Below are positions 19,238-27,209 of a stretch of DNA of 33,635 bases, in pieces. The stretch spans positions 1 to 33,635 of the forward strand of contig JAAYHS010000067.1 of assembly GCA_012735315.1 (NCBI GenBank). Direction: 5' to 3'. The position numbers were made by a program, and so were the translations under genes. The notes beneath the pieces were generated by a model. It was given only the letters and a program-made list of their open reading frames with translations. It had not been told where the DNA came from and searched no databases. Within the stretch, counting starts at the first letter, position 1. Each line of letters starts with the position of its first letter. The stretch comes from Bacillota bacterium. GTDB taxonomy: Bacteria; Bacillota; UBA4882; UBA8346.

Positions 19238-19266
19238 ATTATAGCACCTAATTTTTATTTAAACAA
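19238..19266 (-). promoter_or_regulatory. Promoter upstream of the GEMM-I riboswitch
   Basis: Minus strand TTGTTT, 17-base spacer, perfect TATAAT. The -10 lies inside a perfect 14-base palindrome (GCTATAATTATAGC). The predicted start is about 20 bases before the riboswitch aptamer, as expected. Confidence 0.7.
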
Positions 19267-19296
19267 GAACTATTTCCAAATCCCGCCATAAGCGGC

Positions 19297-19992
19297 TTAA
19301 AATCTGTAAACAAAACCCATTGACCAGAATTTAAGCTTAACGTCATCTTGGGAAAAATCTTGGCAAATATTTTGTAATATTCGATGGTTAAAGGTTAACC
19401 CCAGATTATCAGTTAAAAGATAACGAAATTTGATTTTATAAATAGTTAATTTATTTTCATAATATTCGGAATATATTGTTCCCCATAATAAATCTTTCTT
19501 TCTTATCTCGGCATTATCACTAAATGAACGTTGGAAATTCACTTCGATTTGAAAATTATTATTTGGAATAACCACCAGATCAATCCCCCACATTTTCCCA
19601 TCCGTTTCATGTTCGGGTATGCAATCATGTGCCTCAAAGGCCTTAATATTAGTATCCTCATAAAAATCCATTTTCCCCAGAGTAATATATAATATTAGTT
19701 CCGGTTGATTAATGATCGGCAACCCAATCTGCGGATTAAAGCAACGAAAATCAACTTTTTTGTCGCCTGAATAATAACCTTTCAAGTATTCAAGGTCGAT
19801 TTTGATCCTTTTAATATAAGAAAAATTAAAGGCTTCGATTTCATCCTCATTAAAATAGAAATCTCCCGAACTGTAAGAAGTCCTATCCCAACCAACGGTT
19901 TTATCAAAAGCAAAGGTAGTTGCGGCATAAGCCGGGGTTGATAATAAGATCAAGAGCATAACGGGCAACATTAAAAAAACTGTCTTTTTCAT
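19297..19992 (-). CDS. Secreted beta-rich protein, possible outer-membrane barrel
   Basis: I do not recognise a named family. The 231-residue product has a clear signal peptide (MKK, hydrophobic TVFLMLPVMLLILLS, cleavage near TPAYA-A). The rest is rich in alternating polar/aromatic strands (IKRIKIDLEYLKGYY, FQIEVNFQRSF, LTIYKIKFRYLL, LGLTFNHRI) and ends in FWSMGFVYRF: a C-terminal strand with terminal Phe, the signature recognised by the outer-membrane assembly machinery in diderms. ATG at 19992 follows GGGAG. It is upstream of the riboswitch-controlled secreted protein on the same strand, but each has its own promoter. It might instead be a soluble periplasmic beta protein. Confidence 0.7.
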   Translation of the reverse strand: MKKTVFLMLPVMLLILLSTPAYAATTFAFDKTVGWDRTSYSSGDFYFNEDEIEAFNFSYIKRIKIDLEYLKGYYSGDKKVDFRCFNPQIGLPIINQPELILYITLGKMDFYEDTNIKAFEAHDCIPEHETDGKMWGIDLVVIPNNNFQIEVNFQRSFSDNAEIRKKDLLWGTIYSEYYENKLTIYKIKFRYLLTDNLGLTFNHRILQNICQDFSQDDVKLKFWSMGFVYRF

Positions 19993-20068
19993 ATTAACTG
20001 CTCTCCCTTAATTTAAAAACAATCATCCCATTAAACATTAACTCGAAAATAAACGCCTTTCTACTATG

Positions 20069-20096
20069 TTATCGTACCAAATGAGCATTTGTTTTA
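20069..20096 (-). promoter_or_regulatory. Possible sigma-D-like promoter for the barrel-like protein
   Basis: Minus strand TAAA, 16 bases, TACGATAA, close to TAAA-N15-GCCGATAA. A perfect CAAATG/CATTTG inverted repeat (20078-20091) lies within the spacer and could be an operator. It is a weak call, resting on consensus only. Confidence 0.3.
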
Positions 20097-20149
20097 CCCG
20101 ATATTTTGTTTGCCCGGTTTTCATTTGCGGATACAACCCTTTTTCCCGT

Positions 20150-20190
20150 AAATAAAAGGCTGCCGCAAATGATCATTTTTGCAACAGCCC
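20150..20190 (-). terminator. Intrinsic terminator after divIVA
   Basis: A twelve-pair stem (GGCTGTTGCAAA / TTTGCGGCAGCC with two G-U pairs, eight-base loop) followed by TTTTATTT on the minus strand, about 40 bases after the divIVA stop. It ends the long nrdR-to-divIVA run. Confidence 0.85.
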
Positions 20191-20229
20191 GATTATTGAT
20201 TCCTGCTTTAAACTAAATTCAGTTTAAGA

Positions 20230-20805
20230 TCAACCGCTAGCTTCAATTCCCGGCTCCTTATTAACCCCGTTAATCCCGGTCTCGGCGCGCTCCTGGTTCG
20301 TTTCCCGCAATACCCGGGCCGCTTCCGGGTTCCGTTTTTCGACCTGTTCCCAAATTACATTCAAATCCAACTGGCGATCGGCGATTTCCAATAATCCGTT
20401 CAAAAAACTTTTAAATTGACATCTGAAAAATTCAGTCTGATTTTTTAAGATAGCCAAATTCTTAAGTTCATTTTCGGTTTCCACCCTAATTTGACGCTTG
20501 ATGTCTTCCGCTTGATCTTTAGCCTCCTGGATAATCAGTTCCGCTTGTTTTTTAGCGGCCGTCTTAACTTCTTCCGCGGTTTCTTGAGCCATCAACATTG
20601 TATTACGTAATGTTTCTTCCACTAAAATGTATTGATTCAGCTTATTGTTTAAAGTTTCAATTTGTTCCTTTAACTCGATATTCTCGCGATATAGATGTTC
20701 GTAGTCCTGAGTCAACCTGCTCATGAACTCTTGGACTTCGCTAACCCGATAACCACGCACGCCACGCCGGAAAAAAACATTTTCCAAATCGATCGGAGTT
20801 AACAT
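20230..20805 (-). CDS. divIVA: Cell-division initiation protein DivIVA
   Basis: Coiled-coil protein that binds curved (polar and septal) membrane and recruits division or sporulation partners. The N-terminal lipid-binding domain is intact: MLTPIDLENVFFRRGVRGYR followed by VSEVQEFMSRL. Residues ~30-130 are a long heptad-rich coil, followed by a second coiled region; total 191 residues. ATG at 20805 is chosen because it starts the conserved domain and has GGAG upstream; the frame opens earlier at 20835. Last gene of the nrdR/ylm run, separated from ylmH by 278 bases that contain a palindromic repeat. Confidence 0.93.
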   Translation of the reverse strand: MLTPIDLENVFFRRGVRGYRVSEVQEFMSRLTQDYEHLYRENIELKEQIETLNNKLNQYILVEETLRNTMLMAQETAEEVKTAAKKQAELIIQEAKDQAEDIKRQIRVETENELKNLAILKNQTEFFRCQFKSFLNGLLEIADRQLDLNVIWEQVEKRNPEAARVLRETNQERAETGINGVNKEPGIEASG

Positions 20806-20910
20806 CGCCACCACTCTCCTTGCTTGGATCTTCAAATCTGGTATTCAAAAGACGGGAGCCGATAGTATGTAGGTTTTAAGCAGATGCCTAATTCAATATC
20901 TAGAAAATGA

Positions 20911-20996
20911 TTTCTCCGTACCTCCGTGTTTCTGTGGCCAATATAAATTAGCCACGGAGACACTGAAACACAGAGTCAAAAACTAATATTCATCCT
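20911..20996. repeat. Dispersed palindromic repeat, copy 2
   Basis: Between ylmH and divIVA: CCTCCGTGTTTCTGTGGCC and GCCACGGAGACACTGAAACAC with an AT-rich loop and the AAAAACTAAT tail, in the same orientation as copy 1 at 6991-7079. GTTTC/GAAAC replaces GTCTC/GAGAC of copy 1, so both arms changed together. The remainder of 20806-21083 shows nothing recognisable. Confidence 0.8.
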
Positions 20997-21083
20997 ACTT
21001 GCTTATACCGCGCCGCTCTTTTTATTCACATCCGCTCTTTGCAGTCGAAAGCATCACTTGCAACGTCGGCTCCTTCTTCCTTC

Positions 21084-21857
21084 TTAAAGCATTCTTACCA
21101 AAACCACTCCAATCCGGCCTTTTTTGGAAGTGCCGGTTATCTCCTTGAAAACCACCCGGCCACGGCCGCGAATTGAAATCACCGCTCCGGGTTCAAGGAT
21201 GGCATCCGGATTTTTAGCGACTTTCCAATTTACTTTTACCCGCTCGGAACGGATTTCCCGAACCATTTTAGTGCGGGACTCTCCAAAACCCAAACCGGCG
21301 ATGGCATCCAACCGCAGCGAAGCCACGGTGCTTTTAATGATTTTTTCCCGTTGTTCCGGAGGATTCAACTGCTCGGGATCGATTTCCGCCAGTTCTACCG
21401 GTTGATTGGCTACTTTATGAAGATGGGTCTTTAAAAAATCGACCAATTCGGGGACTAGGATCAATTGGCAGCCTTTCGGGTTTACCAATAAGTCGCCCAG
21501 TTTTTCCCGTTTTATCCCCAGGCCGAGGATGGCGCCCAAATAGTCGCGATGGCTAAGGAGTTCCCCGTTTTTGACGGTTATCTCCAGAAAGGCCAAAGCC
21601 GGTTGAATAGTTTCCACGATGTAGTAATCGGGATAAATCACCAGCCGTCTCCGTTCCGCTTTAGCATAACCGCCTACCGAATGATACCTTACCCCCTTGT
21701 TCCATCCCAAAACCGCCTGCGCCTGTTCCCGTTCCGGCGGTTCTAAAAAATCGGTCCACTGTGGTTCTTGGAGCTTTAAAGCCCGTTCCCCCAAATCCTG
21801 AATCTGAGCCAAGAACCGTTTTCGTTCCGTTTCGTTATTATGATTAAGGTCCGCCAT
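21084..21857 (-). CDS. ylmH: S4-domain RNA-binding protein YlmH
   Basis: Ribosome-associated RNA-binding protein of the division cluster; in Bacillus subtilis YlmH has been linked to rescue of stalled ribosomes. The 257-residue protein has the YlmH N-terminal region (..ERALKLQEPQWTDFLEPPE..; ..VRYHSVGGYAKAERRRLVIY..), the middle motif HRDYLGAILGLGIKREKLGD, and a C-terminal S4 domain from about residue 185 (RLDAIAGLGFGESRTKMVRE, then RVKVNWKVAKNPDAILEPG, RGRGRVVF). It lies 21 bases after proC. Confidence 0.93.
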   Translation of the reverse strand: MADLNHNNETERKRFLAQIQDLGERALKLQEPQWTDFLEPPEREQAQAVLGWNKGVRYHSVGGYAKAERRRLVIYPDYYIVETIQPALAFLEITVKNGELLSHRDYLGAILGLGIKREKLGDLLVNPKGCQLILVPELVDFLKTHLHKVANQPVELAEIDPEQLNPPEQREKIIKSTVASLRLDAIAGLGFGESRTKMVREIRSERVKVNWKVAKNPDAILEPGAVISIRGRGRVVFKEITGTSKKGRIGVVLVRML

Positions 21858-21878
21858 TGACTCACCCGCCGACCAATT

Positions 21879-22685
21879 TTATTTCACTTGATTCAGCTCC
21901 GCGGAACGGCGCGCCGCCGCTTGCAAAGCGGTCATTAGTATTCCGGAAAAACCGGCTTTCTCCAATTCAAACAAGGCCGCCGCGGTGGTTCCCCCGGGTG
22001 AAGTAACCTCCTCCCGGAGCTTGGCCGGATGTTCACCGGTCCGCTTTAACATTTCCACTGCTCCGCTCAGTGTTTCCACGGCCAGGATCCCGGCCTGTTC
22101 CCTTCCCAACCCCAGCAAAACCCCGGCTTCGACTAAGGCTTCGATAAAATAAAATACATAAGCCGGTCCGCTGCCGCTTAAGGCGGTAACAGCGTCCATC
22201 AAATTTTCCGGAACGGAAATGACCCGCCCCACGCATCCGAAGATCGCCGCCACTCTTTCCGCTTCGACCGGCTGGATGTTTTTACCGAGAGCATAAGCGG
22301 CTACACCGCGCTGAATTCGCGCCGGTGTATTCGGCATTACCCTGACAAACCTGCCCTGAGGAACCATCGCTTCAAGCGCCGCTAAACTAACTCCGGCGGC
22401 AATCGAGATTAAAAGATGGTCCGGTTTAACCAACGGCTTCATTTCCCGGAGAACAGCCGGTAAAACTTGCGGTTTAACCGCGAAAACAATCAGCCGACAT
22501 TCCCGGAGGAGTTCATCGATGGTTTCGCAAAGATTGATTCCTAAACGTTCCCGGAGCGCCTCCCGTTTTGAATGGTCCGTTTCCAATAAAAAAAGAGCTT
22601 CCGGCTTCAGTAAACCGGCTTGGATAACTCCCTCCAGCAAGGCTGAACCCATCGCCCCGCCTCCAACCATGCCCAATCTATTCAA
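21879..22685 (-). CDS. proC: Pyrroline-5-carboxylate reductase
   Basis: Last step of proline synthesis: NAD(P)H-dependent reduction of 1-pyrroline-5-carboxylate. The 268-residue protein has the N-terminal dinucleotide fold (LGMVGGGAMGSALLEGV), VFAVKPQVL, SIAAGVSLAALE, VRVMPNTPA, and the C-terminal dimerisation/substrate region with TALSGSGPAYVFYFIEAL and REEVTSPGGTTAAAL. The TTG start follows AGGAG by eight bases. It lies between sepF and ylmH, the slot usually held by the membrane gene ylmG, which is absent here. Confidence 0.97.
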   Translation of the reverse strand: MNRLGMVGGGAMGSALLEGVIQAGLLKPEALFLLETDHSKREALRERLGINLCETIDELLRECRLIVFAVKPQVLPAVLREMKPLVKPDHLLISIAAGVSLAALEAMVPQGRFVRVMPNTPARIQRGVAAYALGKNIQPVEAERVAAIFGCVGRVISVPENLMDAVTALSGSGPAYVFYFIEALVEAGVLLGLGREQAGILAVETLSGAVEMLKRTGEHPAKLREEVTSPGGTTAAALFELEKAGFSGILMTALQAAARRSAELNQVK

Positions 22686-22696
22686 CCCTTAGTCTC

Positions 22697-23158
22697 CTAC
22701 CTTTCCCGTTCACTTCGAAAAAATACCGGCCCATTCTGAACCGTCTCCCGTTCCCGGTCGGATTCCTTGAAATCTGCGCGCAAAGGAATCGCCACTTCAA
22801 TATGGGCCGGAGTAAACAAAAAGATCGAGCCGCTGATCCGTTGCATGGCGCCGTCAAGGGCAAAAACGGCGCCCCCGACGAAATCCGCGATCCTGCGGGC
22901 GGTACTTTTTTCGGTTTCTTCAAGGTTGAGAATCACTACCCGTCTGTTTTTCAGATGTTCAACGATGGTTTGAACCTCTTCAAAGTTTTCCGGTTCAATG
23001 ATCAACATTTTCACGGGTCTGGAATTATGATTTAGTTTAACCAATTTGCCGCGTTCCCGTGGGGTATGATTATAATAACCTTCCTGGGCCGCGGCTTCTT
23101 CATCCTCCAGAATTTCCTCGGCCTCAAAACCAAAGAGATTTAAAAATTTTTCGAACAT
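22697..23158 (-). CDS. sepF: Cell division protein SepF
   Basis: Membrane-anchored partner of FtsZ that bundles and curves filaments at the septum. The protein begins with an amphipathic helix (MFEKFLNLFGF) suited to membrane binding, then an acidic linker (EEILEDEEAAAQEG), then the conserved globular core: VKMLIIEPENFEEVQTIVEHL, VVILNLEETEKSTARRIADF, VGGAVFALDGAMQRISG, IFLFTP. ATG at 23158 gives 153 residues and puts the helix first. A TTG at 23194, with GAGGTG seven bases upstream and 11 bases after yggS, is a credible alternative adding 12 residues. Confidence 0.92.
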   Translation of the reverse strand: MFEKFLNLFGFEAEEILEDEEAAAQEGYYNHTPRERGKLVKLNHNSRPVKMLIIEPENFEEVQTIVEHLKNRRVVILNLEETEKSTARRIADFVGGAVFALDGAMQRISGSIFLFTPAHIEVAIPLRADFKESDRERETVQNGPVFFRSERER

Positions 23159-23205
23159 GCCTTTATTGGCCCCTTCGTTTTCATATTTCGGCAAACCGGC
23201 TCACC

Positions 23206-23889
23206 TCATTCCGCCTTAAAGATAGCGGTCCCGATACGAAGCAGATTCGCTCCTTCCTCCACCGCCACATGATAATCCTGACTCATTCCCATCGACAGAT
23301 AACGCCAATTGGGTCCCAACTTCAAACTGCGGGCGATATCCTCAAAAATCTCACGCAGACTTCGAAAAATCGGCCGCACCGTTTCGGGGTTATCCGTCAA
23401 TGGACCCATCGTCATTAATCCCGCCGGTATTAAATATTCGGAAGTACTAAGTTTCGCGACAAACCCCGGAAGTTCGGCCGGGGAAATCCCGTGTTTGGTT
23501 TTTTCGCCGCTTAAATTCAATTGAATTAAAACCTCAACTTTTCTTTGAATCTTGGCGGCTTGTTTCAATAACTCATCAACCAGGCCGAGCCGGTCGACGG
23601 AGTGAATCAGATCGTAATGTTCCAAAGCCGGCTTTACTTTATTGGTCTGCAAGGTGCCGATTAGATGCTTGGTAACATTGCCGATTAGATCCGGAAATTT
23701 AAGGATTCCATCCCGGACCCGGTTTTCCCCGATATCGGCGATCCCGGCTTTGATCGCTTCATTGATTTCCGCAACGCCCACATACTTAGTGACCGCGATT
23801 AATCTGATGGATTTAGGGTCGCGGTTTGCGGCGGCGGCGCTAAGATTAATCCGTTTGCGAATTTCTTCTAAATTAGCAGCGATACTCAT
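23206..23889 (-). CDS. PLP homeostasis protein YggS/PipY (YlmE)
   Basis: Small fold-III pyridoxal-phosphate-binding protein that buffers vitamin B6 and amino/keto-acid pools; no catalytic reaction is established. The 227-residue TIM barrel has the PLP lysine in IRLIAVTKYV, then IGENRVRD, HLIGTLQTNKVK, IHSVDRL, LIQLNLSGEKTKHG, LMTMGP and the C-terminal phosphate-binding LSMGMSQDYHVAVEEGANLLRIGTAIF region. A ten-base direct duplication (ATGAGTATCG) occurs at the start, giving an out-of-frame upstream ATG. Standard neighbour of sepF in the division cluster. Confidence 0.95.
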   Translation of the reverse strand: MSIAANLEEIRKRINLSAAAANRDPKSIRLIAVTKYVGVAEINEAIKAGIADIGENRVRDGILKFPDLIGNVTKHLIGTLQTNKVKPALEHYDLIHSVDRLGLVDELLKQAAKIQRKVEVLIQLNLSGEKTKHGISPAELPGFVAKLSTSEYLIPAGLMTMGPLTDNPETVRPIFRSLREIFEDIARSLKLGPNWRYLSMGMSQDYHVAVEEGANLLRIGTAIFKAE

Positions 23890-23902
23890 CGATACTCATC
23901 TC

Positions 23903-25219
23903 TTATCCAAGCAACTTGGCGCCTAATTCGGCCAAGTCGGAACGTTCTCCTTTAGTCAAAGTAATATGGCCGGCTATTTTTTCATTTTTAAATCTTTCAA
24001 CCACAAAGGTCAACCCGTTGCTGTTTGAATCCAGGTAGGGATGGTCGATCTGATACGGGTCGCCGGTCAAAACGATTTTGGTGCCCTCGCCTACCCGCGT
24101 AATCACGGTCCTGATTTCATGGGGAGACAAATTTTGAGCCTCGTCAACCAGTAAAAATTGGTTGGGAATGCTCCGCCCCCGAATATAGGTTAGGGCTTCA
24201 AGTTCCAAAATGTTCAGGTCCTTCATGCTGTTTACCAATTGATCGATCTTTTCATTGCGGTCGCGGTTATTAAATAGAAATTCCAAATTATCATAAATCG
24301 GTTGCATCCAGGGACGAAGTTTTTCATTGATGTCCCCCGGAAGATAGCCAAGGTCGTGGCCCATGGGGATGACCGGCCTCGTAACCGTCAGCCGACGATA
24401 TTTCGACTCCTCTACCACTTTTTGTAAACCGGCGGCCAGCGCCAACAGGGTTTTACCGGTTCCGGCTTTTCCGATTAAAGTTACCAAGCGCACTTCATCG
24501 TCGAGTAACAGTTCCAAAGCGAATTTTTGTTCTTTATTTCGAGCCTTTAATCCAAAGGTGTCCGGGCTGCCGAAACGAAGCGGCGCCAGTTTTCCGCCGT
24601 AAAGATGCCTGGCTAATGCCGATTTTGACGAACCAAAGCTATCTTCGAGAATGATCATTTGGTTCGGATATAATTCGACTTCCTTTAAACCGACTTCGCC
24701 GGCTTTAAAAAAACGATCGATTACTTCCGGTTCAACTTGGAGCGTCCGGCAACCGGTGTATACTTCTTCGATTTCGATCTTATCGGTTTCATAATCTTCA
24801 GCCGCGATTCCCAAAGCGTCGGCTTTGATCCGCATATTAATATCTTTGGTCACCAAAATCACCGGAGTTTTGGCGCTCTCTTTCAAGGCATGGGCTACGG
24901 CGATAATCCGGTTATCAACCTTATTCCGATCCAGAGTAGGAGGGAGTTTCTCCACTTCCTGATGATTCAGTTCCACTCGGAGCTTGCCTTTTTCTTTCCC
25001 TAAAGGAACTCCGGCATCCAAATGGCCAACCGCTCGTAATTTATCTAAAAATGCCGATACCCACCTGGCGTTGCGGCCCACCTCATCCTGGCGTTTCTTA
25101 TGACCGTCAATCTCCTCAACCACGGCGATCGGTATCACAATATCATTATCTTCAAATTCAGTTAAAGCCCTGGGATCATGAACTAAAACACTGGTGTCCA
25201 GGATATAAGTCTTCTTCAA
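23903..25219 (-). CDS. PhoH-family ATPase with N-terminal PIN ribonuclease domain
   Basis: Two-domain protein (438 residues) of the PhoH2/YlaK type, thought to couple RNA cleavage to ATP-driven unwinding. The N-terminal PIN domain shows the first acidic site YILDTSVLVHDP and VVEEIDGHKK, plus IILVTKDINMR-like VILVTKDINMRIKAD. The C-terminal PhoH P-loop domain has Walker A LIGKAGTGKTLLALA, VTRPVIPMGHDLGYLPG and Walker B FLLVDEAQNLSPHE, then VLTGDPYQIDHPYLD. The TTG start sits seven bases after GGAGG. It is interposed in the ylm cluster between the HlyD-like gene and yggS with 11-13 base gaps. Confidence 0.93.
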   Translation of the reverse strand: MKKTYILDTSVLVHDPRALTEFEDNDIVIPIAVVEEIDGHKKRQDEVGRNARWVSAFLDKLRAVGHLDAGVPLGKEKGKLRVELNHQEVEKLPPTLDRNKVDNRIIAVAHALKESAKTPVILVTKDINMRIKADALGIAAEDYETDKIEIEEVYTGCRTLQVEPEVIDRFFKAGEVGLKEVELYPNQMIILEDSFGSSKSALARHLYGGKLAPLRFGSPDTFGLKARNKEQKFALELLLDDEVRLVTLIGKAGTGKTLLALAAGLQKVVEESKYRRLTVTRPVIPMGHDLGYLPGDINEKLRPWMQPIYDNLEFLFNNRDRNEKIDQLVNSMKDLNILELEALTYIRGRSIPNQFLLVDEAQNLSPHEIRTVITRVGEGTKIVLTGDPYQIDHPYLDSNSNGLTFVVERFKNEKIAGHITLTKGERSDLAELGAKLLG

Positions 25220-25230
25220 GTACAGGCCTC

Positions 25231-26397
25231 CTATCTTGACATTATAGTGGTCCCCAAATCGATTCCCGTTACAATGGCTTTATGACCGTCGGTTTCCAGT
25301 ACTTGAACTTCCTGGAGTCTATAACCATCTCCCTTCCGCAGTTTTACTCCGGTTTTGCCTTCATGATGATAAAGCGCTTGGACAGGTACGGTTACTCCCT
25401 CAACTCTTCGATAAATAACGAAAATTCTAGCGCGTCGCTCCGGCAGATACCGTTGCGAAATACCGGGATCATCGAAAGCTAAAAGTTGTTTCCGGTCGGC
25501 TAAGGGAATAATCTCCTTAATAGTAACCTTATGCAGGCCGGCTTCAGTTTTGAACCACCAGGACTTACCCGGTTGCGGCGCGCCGGTCGTTTCGGGATCA
25601 ACCACGACCGCCACTATTTGGTTAAACGGGTTGATGATTTTAGCGAGCATTGCCCCCGGCTTGACCTGTTTCCCTAAAGGCTTGTTATGGAAATTGATCC
25701 GGAATTCATCTTCGGTAAGCGCGTAAAAGTGGTCCGGAGTCAGCTTCCCCTCCCAATTATCGGCTTGAAAAAAAACGTAACCGGTTTCCGGGGCTTTGAC
25801 CAAGACATTCCCCCGGATTGCTTCTTTTAGACCCGCTTGAGTTTTCAGTATTTTTTCTCTTATGTTTTTGATATTTCGTAATAGATGCCTTTTCTCCTGC
25901 TCCAAAGATTCGATATCTTCCTTGACTACCGCGACGTTTTCCCCTTTTCGGGAATTTCGTTTCCGGTAATCCAGGTATTGATTAACTCTTTTTAACTCTT
26001 GAACCAAAGCCTCCTCTTCAGTAAGCAAAGCGGTTAACCTTTTCTCCAGAAGGAGGGCGTCTTCTTCCGGCCCTTTGCTAAACATACCGCCCGTATTAAT
26101 CCAGGCAATCACGGCGCCCCGCGCCACTCTAGTCCCATCCGTAGTTAGCGGCGATAAACCGCCTTCATGGGAACCGTTAATTAGGATTTCGTCACGTAAA
26201 AAGAGGGCTTCGACCCAACAACCTTTTTCAATTACGCCCCACTTGGCGATTACCGGTTTGGCTACCCAAATTCCCAACAGAATTCGGCTGATTTCAATCA
26301 CAAAGATGATAATGACGGTATAACTTAATAGCCTCACCAGGTTTCGCTTGCCGCGGGCGATTCCAGACCTTTCCTTACCTGGATATTCAGCTTTCAA
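25231..26397 (-). CDS. HlyD-like membrane-anchored protein of the ylm cluster
   Basis: 388 residues with one N-terminal transmembrane helix (LLSYTVIIIFVIEISRILLGIWV) after a basic stretch. A long external part follows: beta/lipoyl-like segments around a coiled coil (LLEKRLTALLTEEEALVQELKRV and VKEDIESLEQEKRHLLRNIK), the hairpin architecture of HlyD/membrane-fusion proteins. No outer-membrane factor or ABC partner adjoins it. Related single-copy genes often accompany pgeF-yggS-sepF in Clostridia; their function is not established. TTG start, seven bases from GGAG. Confidence 0.75.
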   Translation of the reverse strand: MKAEYPGKERSGIARGKRNLVRLLSYTVIIIFVIEISRILLGIWVAKPVIAKWGVIEKGCWVEALFLRDEILINGSHEGGLSPLTTDGTRVARGAVIAWINTGGMFSKGPEEDALLLEKRLTALLTEEEALVQELKRVNQYLDYRKRNSRKGENVAVVKEDIESLEQEKRHLLRNIKNIREKILKTQAGLKEAIRGNVLVKAPETGYVFFQADNWEGKLTPDHFYALTEDEFRINFHNKPLGKQVKPGAMLAKIINPFNQIVAVVVDPETTGAPQPGKSWWFKTEAGLHKVTIKEIIPLADRKQLLAFDDPGISQRYLPERRARIFVIYRRVEGVTVPVQALYHHEGKTGVKLRKGDGYRLQEVQVLETDGHKAIVTGIDLGTTIMSR

Positions 26398-26420
26398 AAG
26401 ATCGCTCCATCTGCTCTGTT

Positions 26421-27209
26421 CTACGTTTTTTTCAACGAAATAATCCCCATCATCCGACCGGTTTCACCGGATTCGGCCCGGTAGGAAAAAAACCGGTCCG
26501 GTCGGCAAGCGGTGCATAAACCGGAATCGTAAATATGGTCCGGTTTGACTCCCATTCCCTGCAGTTCCAAACGGATGAAAGCCTGTAAATCAACTTTGCT
26601 TGCGGTTTCATCCCGAAAAACGGTTTGAGGGTGAATCGCGCCGAAACGTTCGGCCAGTTCCGGTCCCACCCGGAAACAATCGCCGCAAATCGAAGGTCCG
26701 ATCCCCACCCGGCAATTACCGGGGTCAGTTCCGTACTCCTGATTCATACGTTTGATAGTCAAAGCGGCTATCCCCCCGAGGGCTCCCCTCCACCCCGCGT
26801 GAACGACCGCCACCGCCGGGGTAACCGGATCATAAATAAAGATCGGAAGACAATCCGCGGTAAAAGTCGCTAAGATAACCCCGGCGCTTTTGGTGATTAA
26901 AGCGTCGGTTTCCCGAATCGCCCCGTCGATCTCCCGGGCTCCCGCTCCCGCATCCGTTTCCTTAATCATCGCAATGTTGGTCCCATGGACCTGAATCCCG
27001 GAGACCAAGCGGTCCAAACTCAAACCCAAGGCCTCCAGCCATAACCGGCGCCGGTTAACGACCTGTTTGGGATCTTCCCCGGTATGCAATGCCAAATTGC
27101 CGGTTTGTCGACCGGAAAACGCTTGGATGATTTGGTGGTCGTTTAATTCCCGGCATTGGTATACTTCCAATCCCGCCGCTTTTGTTTCAACCCAGCCCAT
27201 AGTGGTCAT
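26421..27209 (-). CDS. pgeF: Purine nucleoside phosphorylase/multicopper-oxidoreductase-fold protein (YfiH/LACC1 family)
   Basis: Family with zinc-dependent purine nucleoside phosphorylase and adenosine deaminase activity, also described as editing peptidoglycan precursors (PgeF); equals YlmD of Bacillus. Conserved residues seen: NLALHTGEDPKQVVNRR (His), ATFTADCLPIFIYDP, VAVVHAGWRGALGG (His), GPSICGDCFRVG (Cys) and the C-terminal CTACRPDRFFSYRAESGETGR segment. About 262 residues from the ATG at 27209; ATG at 27200 is also possible and the frame stays open to 27260. The start overlaps the end of nrdG, suggesting translational coupling. Confidence 0.93.
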   Translation of the reverse strand: MTTMGWVETKAAGLEVYQCRELNDHQIIQAFSGRQTGNLALHTGEDPKQVVNRRRLWLEALGLSLDRLVSGIQVHGTNIAMIKETDAGAGAREIDGAIRETDALITKSAGVILATFTADCLPIFIYDPVTPAVAVVHAGWRGALGGIAALTIKRMNQEYGTDPGNCRVGIGPSICGDCFRVGPELAERFGAIHPQTVFRDETASKVDLQAFIRLELQGMGVKPDHIYDSGLCTACRPDRFFSYRAESGETGRMMGIISLKKT

